Assembly (NCBI GenBank): GCA_002291855.1
Contig: DBAW01000140.1
Location: 2,343-13,838 of the forward strand
DNA from: Sphingomonas sp. UBA1000
GTDB taxonomy: Bacteria > Pseudomonadota > Alphaproteobacteria > Sphingomonadales > Sphingomonadaceae
Length of the DNA stretch: 11,496 nucleotides
Reading direction: 5' to 3'
Position 1 is the first letter of the stretch. Each line of letters opens with the position of its first letter. The translations under genes were made by a program, and so were the position numbers. Shown here in pieces: positions 5,806 to 11,496 of this stretch. The notes under the pieces are model-generated. The model worked only from the letters and a program-made list of their open reading frames with translations, was not told the origin of the DNA and made no database searches.

Positions 5806-6462
5806 ATGACGACCGAGATCGAATGGACGCAGTCGCCGGGGCTGACCGATTATCAGGCGGCGCTCGCCGATATGGAGGCGCGGGCCGAGGCGATTGCCGC
5901 CGGGCAGGCGCGCGAGCGCATCTGGCTGCTCGAACATCCGCCGCTTTACACCGGGGGCACCAGCGCCGATCCCGCCGAGCTGATCGCGCCGCGTTTCCCG
6001 GTATTCCCGACCGGGCGGGGCGGGCGCTACACCTATCACGGGCCGGGGCAGCGGGTCGGCTATGTCCAGCTCGACCTCAGCCGGCGCGGCCGCGACGTGC
6101 GCTGTTTCGTCCACCGGCTGGAAGGCTGGCTGATCGCCGCGCTGGCCGATCTGGGCGTGGCGGCGCGGGCGATTGACGGCCGGGTCGGCATCTGGACCGA
6201 TTTCGAGGGGCAGGAGGTGAAGATCGGCGCCATCGGCGTGCGCGTGCGCCGCTGGGTGACGTTTCACGGCTTTTCGCTCAACATCGACCCGGATCTCAGC
6301 CATTTCGGCGGCATCGTGCCGTGCGGCCTGCCCGATTATCCGGTCGCGAGCCTCAGGAGCATCGGCCAGCCGCGAACACTGGCCGAGGTCGATGCGGCGC
6401 TGGCCGCAAACCTTGCCGGGTTCGTTGACGGATTGGGTTGCGGCGGCAAGAACCACTCTTGA
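5806..6462 (+). CDS. lipB: Octanoyl-[acyl-carrier-protein]:protein octanoyltransferase (LipB)
   Basis: LipB moves octanoate from octanoyl-ACP to the lipoyl-domain lysine of 2-oxoacid dehydrogenases and GcvH, the first step of lipoate biosynthesis before LipA inserts sulfur. The 218-residue cytosolic protein has the family marks in order: LLEHPPLYTGGTSAD (about residues 43-57), the acyl-binding GRGGRYTYHGPGQ (about 71-83), the VKIGAIGVRVRRW segment with catalytic Lys139, and GIVPCGLPDYPVASL with catalytic Cys173. The 34-residue spacing of Lys and Cys matches the Mycobacterium enzyme (Lys142/Cys176). The ATG at 5806 is chosen because homologues begin close to it; a GTG at 5797 would add three residues (MGG). 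Neither has a clear Shine-Dalgarno sequence. lipA is not in the window. All key residues are intact, so the enzyme should be active. Confidence 0.95.
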   Translation: MTTEIEWTQSPGLTDYQAALADMEARAEAIAAGQARERIWLLEHPPLYTGGTSADPAELIAPRFPVFPTGRGGRYTYHGPGQRVGYVQLDLSRRGRDVRCFVHRLEGWLIAALADLGVAARAIDGRVGIWTDFEGQEVKIGAIGVRVRRWVTFHGFSLNIDPDLSHFGGIVPCGLPDYPVASLRSIGQPRTLAEVDAALAANLAGFVDGLGCGGKNHS

Positions 6463-6487
6463 GGGGTGAAGATTTTCTGTCTAAACA
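6459..6487 (+). promoter_or_regulatory. Weak sigma-70-like promoter for the lipoprotein gene
   Basis: TTGAGG (6459-6464) matches four of six -35 bases and is followed by a 17-nt spacer and TAAACA (6482-6487), a weak -10. It overlaps the lipB stop and lies in a locally AT-rich stretch, leaving a leader of about 60 nt before the ATG at 6553. Confidence 0.25.
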
Positions 6488-6552
6488 CGGCGACGATTTG
6501 GCTAAAGCAGGGCCTGCGAGCCGGCCAAATCCGAAAAACAAGGGAGTTTCGA

Positions 6553-6825
6553 ATGCGTGACCTTCTCGCGAAGATGATGACCGGCTCGATGATCGCCGGC
6601 GCCGCTCTGCTGGTTGCCGCCTGCGGCAGCAAGGAAGAAGCCAATGTCGCCGACGCCAACGTCGCCGAAATGAACGCCATGGACATGAATGTCACCACCG
6701 ACAACATGACCGACATGGACGGCGCGATGGCCAATGACGGCGCGATGGCGAACGACATGAACGCCACCGACGCCAATGCGGCTGCTCCGGTCGCTGCCGA
6801 AAACGGCACCGAAGCCGCGAAGTAA
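6553..6825 (+). CDS. Small low-complexity Asn/Asp/Met-rich lipoprotein of unknown function
   Basis: The 90-residue product begins with a lipoprotein signal: basic and hydrophobic residues (MRDLLAKMMTGSMIAGAALL) leading to the lipobox VAAC, with the lipidated Cys at position 24 followed by Gly-Ser. The mature part of about 67 residues is almost entirely Ala, Asn, Asp, Met, Val, Glu and Thr. It has near-repeats such as ANVADANVAEMN and GAMANDGAMAND, and is acidic with no apparent folded domain. Residues 25 and 26 are Gly-Ser, with no Asp at +2, which under the enterobacterial rule would allow export to the outer membrane by Lol. The ATG at 6553 has AGGGAG 6 nt upstream; a GTG at 6466 would add 29 residues ahead of the signal and is rejected. 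A strong terminator follows. Similar repetitive lipoproteins are, as I recall, frequent in sphingomonads; function is unknown. Confidence 0.85.
   Translation: MRDLLAKMMTGSMIAGAALLVAACGSKEEANVADANVAEMNAMDMNVTTDNMTDMDGAMANDGAMANDMNATDANAAAPVAAENGTEAAK
6721..6756 (+). repeat. 18-bp tandem duplication within the lipoprotein gene
   Basis: Two adjacent 18-bp units (6721-6738 and 6739-6756) each encode GAMAND and differ at two third-codon positions. The silent differences show that the protein repeat has been kept while the DNA diverged. Confidence 0.8.
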
Positions 6826-6847
6826 GCTTCGCAGCCAATGGCTGAAG

Positions 6848-6878
6848 GGGCCGTCCGGGCGACCGGGCGGCCCTTTTT
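6848..6878 (+). terminator. Intrinsic (rho-independent) terminator
   Basis: GGGCCGTCCGG (6848-6858) pairs with CCGGGCGGCCC (6863-6873) over 11 positions including one G-T wobble, with a GCGA tetraloop, followed at once by five T (6874-6878). It ends the lipoprotein transcript 22 bp after the stop codon and isolates it from the next gene. Confidence 0.92.
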
Positions 6879-7000
6879 ACATGGCCCGACCTTTTGCGCG
6901 TCCCCACAGCCGCCGCCCCCCGCCGCGCCACGGATTGGCGCAAACCGCTTTTGCCGCCTGTCAAAAACCGTTAGGCATGCCGCGCTGTGCGGAGCCTTTG

Positions 7001-7645
7001 ATGCGTAAACCTCGTTTTCTTGCCCTGATCCTGCTGGCGGCGGCGCCGCTTGCGCCGCTCAAGGCCAATTTCTTCTGGAAGCAGCCCGATTTCAGCGGAC
7101 CGCCGGTGCGCGGCGACGAACCGGGGGTGAGCGCATCGCCGCTGCCCGGCGCCACCCCGGCCGAGCTGCGCGCGATGGTGGTGTGGAACCTGCGCTCCGC
7201 GCTCAATGTCGCGGCGCTGCAATGCCAGTTCGATCCGACCTTGCTGACCCGCAACCAGTATAACCATATGCTCGACAATCATAAGGCGGAGCTGGCCGCC
7301 GCCTATCAGACGCTGTCGGGCTATTTCACCCGCCGCCACAAAAAGGCCGGGGCCAGCCAGCTCGACGCCTATGGCACGCGCACCTATTCGAGCTTTTCGG
7401 CCGTCGGCCTGCCGCAGTTCAACTTCTGCACGACGGCGGCGCGGATCGGGCGCGAGGCGCTGTTCGCCCGGCGCGGGCAGCTGCATCTGGTCGCCGAACA
7501 GCGGCTGACAACGCTGCGCAACAGCCTGACCCAGCGGCTGGCCGAACAGCAATTCACCTATGCGCCGCCCTATTTCACGCCGCTGCCTGTGCCGCTGGAA
7601 GAGGCGTGCCGCAAAAAGGGCCGCAACGGGCGCTGTCGCGGCTGA
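7001..7645 (+). CDS. Secreted protein of unknown function with four cysteines
   Basis: The 214-residue product starts with a Sec-type signal (MRKPRFLALILLAAAPLAPLKA, cut probably before NFFWKQ). The mature protein of about 192 residues shows no family I recognise. A Pro/Gly-rich stretch comes first, then a mainly helical region (AELRAMVVWNLRSALNVAALQC; HKAELAAAYQTLSGYFTRRHKK), then aromatic-rich TYSSFSAVGLPQFNFC. The basic C-terminus ends in CRKKGRNGRCRG. Four cysteines (LQCQF, NFCTT, EACRK, GRCRG) could form two disulfides in the periplasm. The ATG at 7001 is preferred because GGAG lies 6 nt upstream; an in-frame ATG at 6977 (MPRCAEPL) would put a Cys and an acidic residue ahead of the signal. 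It is insulated upstream by a terminator and converges with dnaE. Possibly a lineage-restricted envelope protein; this is inference. Confidence 0.78.
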   Translation: MRKPRFLALILLAAAPLAPLKANFFWKQPDFSGPPVRGDEPGVSASPLPGATPAELRAMVVWNLRSALNVAALQCQFDPTLLTRNQYNHMLDNHKAELAAAYQTLSGYFTRRHKKAGASQLDAYGTRTYSSFSAVGLPQFNFCTTAARIGREALFARRGQLHLVAEQRLTTLRNSLTQRLAEQQFTYAPPYFTPLPVPLEEACRKKGRNGRCRG

Positions 7646-7648
7646 CCG

Positions 7649-7676
7649 AACCGGCGTTTCAGGCCAGCCGGGGTTT
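7649..7676. terminator. Weak stem-loop between convergent genes
   Basis: AACCGGC (7649-7655) can pair with GCCGGGGTT (7666-7674), leaving two bases bulged, around a 10-nt loop. It ends in GGTTT on the + strand. It lies in the 48-bp gap between the secreted-protein gene and dnaE. The structure is modest. Confidence 0.25.
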
Positions 7677-7693
7677 CATCAGAATAGCGGCGC

Positions 7694-10600
7694 TCAGGAC
7701 ACCAGCGCCAGGCGCGGGGTTTCGACCGCGCTCAGCGCAACCCGCACCACCCCCGGCAGCTGCTCGATCCGCGCCGCCAGTTCGGCATCGAGCCTGAACC
7801 CGCGCCCCAGCCGCACATCGGCGGTGCCCGCCGGCCCGGCTGCCGACAGCCGCACCTCGCCGCGCCCGCTGCCGGTGCTGCCCAGCAACGCCGCGATGTC
7901 GCCCAGCGCCTCGGGTGAGGCGACTTCAAGGCGCAGCATCAGCCGGGCGGCATCGCCCAGCCCTTCCAGCGGCTGCAGTCGCTTGATCGCGACGCGCGGG
8001 CTGTCTTCGCCCGGCCGCTTGTCCAGCTCGACCGACAACAGGCCGCAGCCGCCATTGCGCGCGGCATCTTCCAGATCCTTGGCCGCCGCATCGTCGAAAC
8101 AGCTGGCGACGAACTGGCCGCTGGCATCCGAACAGGTGGCGAGCAGATAGCGCCGCCCCTTGGCCGAGGTGCGCCAGCGCACATCCTCGATCAGCGCCGC
8201 CATGGTCGCGCCGACCCGCTCGTCACCGATATTGACCGTCGACAGCTGCATATAGCTGCGCGCGCCATGCGCGTCGGCGATGTGGCGATAGCGGTCGACC
8301 GGATGGGCGGAAAAGTAAAAGCCGAACGCGTCCTTTTCCTGCGCCATGCGCTCGGCCAGCGACCAGCTCTGCCCAGCGGGGAGCGCGATAGCGGCCCCGG
8401 CCATGTCGGCCTCGCCGAACAGCCCGCCCTGGCCGGTCGCGCGCTGATCGGCGGCACGCGCGGCCTCTGCCAGGATCGTCTCGGCGGCGGCGAACACCCC
8501 CGCCCGGTCGGGGGCGATGCCGTCGAACGCGCCTGCCGCCGCGAGGCTTTCCATCTGGCGGCGGTTGAGCAGCTTGGGGTCGACGCGGTTGGCGAAATCG
8601 TCGAGCGAGGCGAACGGGCCGCCGCGCGTGCGTTCCTCGACCAGCTGCGCCATCGCCCGCTCGCCGACATTGCGCAGCGCGCCCAGCGCATAGCGGACGG
8701 CAAGGCCCGGCCCCTCGCTGTCGCCGTCACCGTCGCCCGCCACCGGCTCGACCGCAAACTCGGCGTCCGACCGGTTGATGTCGGGCGGCAGCAGCGTCAG
8801 CCCCAGCCTGCGGATATCGTCGACGAACACGCAGAGCTTGTCGGTCTGGGCGATGTCGTAGCACATCGAGGCGGCGAAGAATTCGTGCGGATGATGCGCC
8901 TTCAGCCAGGCGGTCTGATAGGCGAGCAGCGCATAGGCGGCGGCATGCGACTTGTTGAAGCCATAGCCGGCGAATTTGTCGATCAAGTCGAACAGCTCGT
9001 TCGCCTTGTCGGCGGCGATGCCGTTCACCTTTTCGCAGCCCTCGACGAAGATCGCGCGCTGCGCGTCCATCTCGGCCTTGATCTTCTTGCCCATCGCGCG
9101 GCGCAGCAGGTCCGCGCCGCCCAGCGAATAGCCGGCCAGGATCTGCGCGGCCTGCATCACCTGTTCCTGATAGACGAAGATGCCATAGGTTTCGGCCAGC
9201 ACCGGTTCGAGCAGCGGGTGCGGATAGGTGACCGGCTCGCGCCCGTTCTTGCGCGCCCCGAACAGCGGGATGTTGTCCATCGGCCCCGGCCGGTAGAGCG
9301 ATACCAGCGCGACGATGTCGCCGAAATTGGTCGGGCGCACTGCCGCGAGCGTGCGGCGCATCCCTTCGGATTCGAGCTGGAACACCCCCACCGTGTCGCC
9401 GCGCTGAAGCAGGTCATAGACCGCCGGATCGTCCCAGCCGAGCGTGCCCAGATCGACCGCGATGCCCCGCGCGGCCAGCATCTCGACCGCGCGCTGGAGC
9501 ACCGACAGCGTCTTCAGCCCCAGAAAGTCGAACTTCACCAGCCCCGCGCCCTCGACATATTTCATGTCGAACTGGGTGACCGGCATGTCGGAGCGCGGAT
9601 CGCGGTAGAGCGGGACCAGCTGGGCGAGGGGCCGGTCGCCGATCACCACGCCCGCCGCATGGGTCGAGCTGTGGCGCGGCAGCCCTTCCAGCCTGCCGGC
9701 AAGGTCGAACAGCCGCTTCACCTCGGCATTGGTCTTATATTCCTGCGCCAGCTCGCTGACACCGTTGAGCGCGCGGTCGAGCGTCCAGGGATCGGTCGGG
9801 TGATTGGGCACCAGCTTGGCCAGCCGGTCGACCTGACCATAGCTCATCTGCAGCACCCGGCCCGTATCCTTGAGCACTGCGCGCGCCTTCAGCCGCCCGA
9901 AGGTAATGATCTGCGCGACATGGTCGCGGCCATATTTCTGCTGGACGTAGCGGATCACCTCTTCGCGCCGGGTTTCGCAGAAATCGATGTCGAAATCGGG
10001 CATCGACACGCGTTCGGGGTTGAGGAAGCGTTCGAACAGCAGCCCCAGTTTCAGCGGATCGAGATCGGTGATGGTGAGCGCCCAGGCGACGACCGATCCG
10101 GCCCCCGAGCCGCGCCCCGGCCCCACCGGAATGCCCTGCGCCTTCGCCCATTTGATGAAATCGGCGACGATCAGGAAATAGCCGGGAAAGCCCATCTGGA
10201 TGATGACATCCAGCTCGAAATCCAGCCGTTCGACATAGGCGGCGCGCGCGGATTCGTCGGTGATCCGGGCGGCGGCGAGGCGAGCCTCCAGCCCGGCATG
10301 GGCGTCGGTGCGCAGCTTTGCCGCCTCGCCCTCGCGGTCGCCGGCAAGGCTGGGCAGGATCGGCTTGCGCTTGGGGGCGGCAACCGCGCAGCGCTGGGCG
10401 ATGACCAGCGTGTTCGACAGCGCCTCGGGCAGGTCGGCAAACAGCGTCGCCATGTCGGCCGCCGGCTTCATCCACGCATCGGGCGAGCTTTTGCGGCGAT
10501 CGTCGCTGTCGACATAGCTTGACGAGGCGATGCACAGCATCGCGTCGTGCGCGGGGTGGAAATCGGCCTCGGCAAAGCAGCACGGATTGGTCGCGACCAG

Positions 10601-11194
10601 CGGCAGGTCATGGGCAAAGGCGAGGTCGATCAGATGGCGTTCGGCGCGCGCCTCGGTCTCGTCCATCCGCCGCGACAGCTCGATATAGAGCCGCTCGGGA
10701 AACAGCCGTTCGAGCTGGTCGACATAGTCGATGGCCGCCGCCGCCTGTTCCTCGGCGAACAGCCGCGCCAGCGCGCCTTCGGCCCCGGCGGTGAGCGCGA
10801 TCAGCCCCTCGGTGCGCCCGGCCAGCGCCTCGAACGGCACATGCGGGTCCATTTCGATCGGCCGGTCGAGATGGGCCATCGACACCAGCTCGCACAGGTT
10901 CAGATAGCCGGTCTCGTTCTGGGCATAGAGCGCCAGCCAGTCGAGCGCCGGCGGCTGATCGCCGTGGCGGGGGCGCGCGACGCCGAGCAGCGTGCCGACG
11001 ATCGGCTGCACCCCGGCCTTCATCGCCGCCTCGCAAAACGCCATCGCGCCATACAGGCCGTTGCGGTCGACGACCGCGACCGCCGGAAAGCCATGGCCGC
11101 GCGCGGCCTTCGCCACATCCTTCGGGTCGATCGCGCCTTCGAGCATCGTGAAAGCGGAGAAGACGCGCAGGGGAACGAACGGGGCATGGGGCAT
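7694..11194 (-). CDS. dnaE: DNA polymerase III subunit alpha
   Basis: DnaE is the catalytic subunit of the replicative DNA polymerase, working with the beta clamp, the DnaQ proofreading subunit and the clamp loader. The 1166-residue length matches DnaE1-type enzymes (E. coli 1160). An N-terminal PHP domain (about 1-270) is followed by the polymerase core. GPGRGSGAGSVVAWALT precedes PDFDIDFCETRR, placing catalytic Asp402 and Asp404, with the third Asp at 556 in KFDFLGLKTLS. These align almost exactly with E. coli 401, 403 and 555. FVYQEQVMQAAQILAGYSL, RRAMGKK and GYGFNKSHAAAYALLAYQT (fingers) follow. An OB-fold-like region with KGRRYLLATCSDASGQF lies near residues 970-1070. The PHP metal-binding residues are lost: Pro8, Phe12 and Ala14 replace His/His/Asp. 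The ATG at 11194 begins the homology but has no clear Shine-Dalgarno sequence. It lies 60 bp after the upstream gene on the same strand. Confidence 0.97.
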   Translation of the reverse strand: MPHAPFVPLRVFSAFTMLEGAIDPKDVAKAARGHGFPAVAVVDRNGLYGAMAFCEAAMKAGVQPIVGTLLGVARPRHGDQPPALDWLALYAQNETGYLNLCELVSMAHLDRPIEMDPHVPFEALAGRTEGLIALTAGAEGALARLFAEEQAAAAIDYVDQLERLFPERLYIELSRRMDETEARAERHLIDLAFAHDLPLVATNPCCFAEADFHPAHDAMLCIASSSYVDSDDRRKSSPDAWMKPAADMATLFADLPEALSNTLVIAQRCAVAAPKRKPILPSLAGDREGEAAKLRTDAHAGLEARLAAARITDESARAAYVERLDFELDVIIQMGFPGYFLIVADFIKWAKAQGIPVGPGRGSGAGSVVAWALTITDLDPLKLGLLFERFLNPERVSMPDFDIDFCETRREEVIRYVQQKYGRDHVAQIITFGRLKARAVLKDTGRVLQMSYGQVDRLAKLVPNHPTDPWTLDRALNGVSELAQEYKTNAEVKRLFDLAGRLEGLPRHSSTHAAGVVIGDRPLAQLVPLYRDPRSDMPVTQFDMKYVEGAGLVKFDFLGLKTLSVLQRAVEMLAARGIAVDLGTLGWDDPAVYDLLQRGDTVGVFQLESEGMRRTLAAVRPTNFGDIVALVSLYRPGPMDNIPLFGARKNGREPVTYPHPLLEPVLAETYGIFVYQEQVMQAAQILAGYSLGGADLLRRAMGKKIKAEMDAQRAIFVEGCEKVNGIAADKANELFDLIDKFAGYGFNKSHAAAYALLAYQTAWLKAHHPHEFFAASMCYDIAQTDKLCVFVDDIRRLGLTLLPPDINRSDAEFAVEPVAGDGDGDSEGPGLAVRYALGALRNVGERAMAQLVEERTRGGPFASLDDFANRVDPKLLNRRQMESLAAAGAFDGIAPDRAGVFAAAETILAEAARAADQRATGQGGLFGEADMAGAAIALPAGQSWSLAERMAQEKDAFGFYFSAHPVDRYRHIADAHGARSYMQLSTVNIGDERVGATMAALIEDVRWRTSAKGRRYLLATCSDASGQFVASCFDDAAAKDLEDAARNGGCGLLSVELDKRPGEDSPRVAIKRLQPLEGLGDAARLMLRLEVASPEALGDIAALLGSTGSGRGEVRLSAAGPAGTADVRLGRGFRLDAELAARIEQLPGVVRVALSAVETPRLALVS

Positions 11195-11243
11195 TGTCTG
11201 CTTATGGGTTGTCGCGCCGCGAAGGGGAAGGGCGGGGCGGTCC

Positions 11244-11263
11244 TTATCCCCAGCTTATCCGGC
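11244..11263 (+). other. Two TTATCC direct repeats, DnaA-box-like, upstream of dnaE
   Basis: TTATCCCCA (11244-11252) differs at one base from the DnaA-box form TTATCCACA, and a second TTATCC starts 11 bp later (11255), one helical turn away. The second copy overlaps the stop codon of the upstream minus-strand gene. Short AT-containing matches of this kind also occur by chance. Confidence 0.2.
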
Positions 11264-11496
11264 GGTGCCGGCGCGCGGCTCATGCCCCTTGGGGGCCGGC
11301 GCGGCCGCCGCCCGCCGCAACCCGGCATGGCGTGCCAGCGCGTCGCCGAGGCCGGGCAGCATCCGTCCATGCCGCGACCCGAGTGCTGCAAAGCGCGGAC
11401 GCGGTGCCCGCCACCCCAGCGCCGCCGGGCTGGCCGGCCGGACAAGCGCCGGATCAAGGCCCAGCGCGCCCGCCACCCCGCGGCCGAAATCGAGCC
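11255..11496 (-). CDS. Probable RmlD-like sugar-nucleotide-binding NAD(P)-dependent reductase, C-terminal end (5' part outside window)
   Basis: A minus-strand frame is open from the window edge to a TAA at 11257-11255, giving 79 visible residues. It reads DFGRGVAGALGLDPALVRPA, then SPAALGWRAPRPRFAALGS and LPGLGDALARHAG, ending in a Pro/Ala/Lys-rich tail. This resembles the C-terminus of the RmlD/RfbD substrate-binding family, in which a residue run like LGLDPALV is followed by a RAPRP segment and an ending of the LxDAL type. The NAD(P)-binding Rossmann half would be outside the window, so the assignment rests on the tail only. The last 15 or so residues are low complexity. It runs in the same direction as dnaE and ends 60 bp before it, so the two could share a transcript. 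A GTG at 11476 is not the true start because the homology continues upstream of it. Confidence 0.55.
   Translation of the reverse strand, partial: LDFGRGVAGALGLDPALVRPASPAALGWRAPRPRFAALGSRHGRMLPGLGDALARHAGLRRAAAAPAPKGHEPRAGTAG

Noticed and set aside
5728..6456. Long minus-strand extension upstream of the membrane-protein start, antisense to lipB
   Set aside because: The frame stays open through lipB by chance. The extension has shadow-like composition, and a good Shine-Dalgarno sequence marks the start at 5727.
6466..6552. 29-codon N-terminal extension of the lipoprotein from GTG at 6466
   Set aside because: It would bury the lipoprotein signal behind 29 residues, while the ATG at 6553 has an AGGGAG at ideal spacing.
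8267..10522. 751-codon open frame on the + strand antisense to dnaE
   Set aside because: It lies wholly within dnaE, whose catalytic motifs are unmistakable. The antisense product is rich in His, Arg, Gln and Asp with no domain, as expected for the shadow frame of a GC-rich gene.

Overview
The window is high-GC (roughly two-thirds G+C) chromosomal DNA from an alphaproteobacterium, most likely a sphingomonad (Sphingomonas or a close relative). That placement rests on remembered family resemblance: the scpA-scpB-tatA order, the TatA sequence, a DnaE with a decayed PHP metal site, and a small Asn/Asp/Met-rich lipoprotein. No database search was run. Nearly all of the sequence is core housekeeping DNA; no transposase, integrase, CRISPR array, rRNA or tRNA gene was seen.

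Layout, left to right on the + strand. (1) 1-1444 is a tight run: the 3' end of scpA (truncated by the window edge), scpB and tatA, covering chromosome condensation (Smc-ScpAB) and one component of twin-arginine export. (2) 1445-1997 is a 553-bp gap with no credible gene, at the place where tatB and tatC would be expected. It holds three adjacent stem-loops (1653-1763) that look like a minus-strand structured RNA with a promoter-like element upstream. It also carries one copy of a 14-bp direct repeat whose other copy lies just before tatA. (3) 1998-4998 is an operon-like run: lolC/E-type permease, lolD ATPase, a secreted RidA-family protein and a GNAT acetyltransferase, with overlaps or gaps of 0-15 bp. 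(4) 4997-5011 is a small hairpin between convergent stop codons. (5) 5011-5727 (minus) encodes a six-helix membrane protein of unknown function, divergent from lipB (5806-6462, +). (6) 6553-6825 encodes a small low-complexity lipoprotein followed by a textbook intrinsic terminator. (7) 7001-7645 encodes a secreted protein of unknown function with four cysteines. (8) 7694-11194 (minus) is dnaE, the replicative polymerase alpha subunit. (9) 11255-11496 (minus) is the C-terminal end of a probable RmlD-like sugar-nucleotide reductase.

How the genes work together: LolC/E and LolD form the ABC machine that releases lipoproteins from the inner membrane toward the outer membrane, and a small lipoprotein that could be one of its many clients is encoded nearby. 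ScpA and ScpB act with Smc in chromosome segregation. LipB starts lipoate attachment to 2-oxoacid dehydrogenases. DnaE replicates the chromosome. The least ordinary stretch is 1445-1997: the missing tatBC, the flanking repeat and the stem-loop cluster together suggest a rearrangement junction that may host a small RNA. I found no strong evidence for a wholly new multi-gene system.
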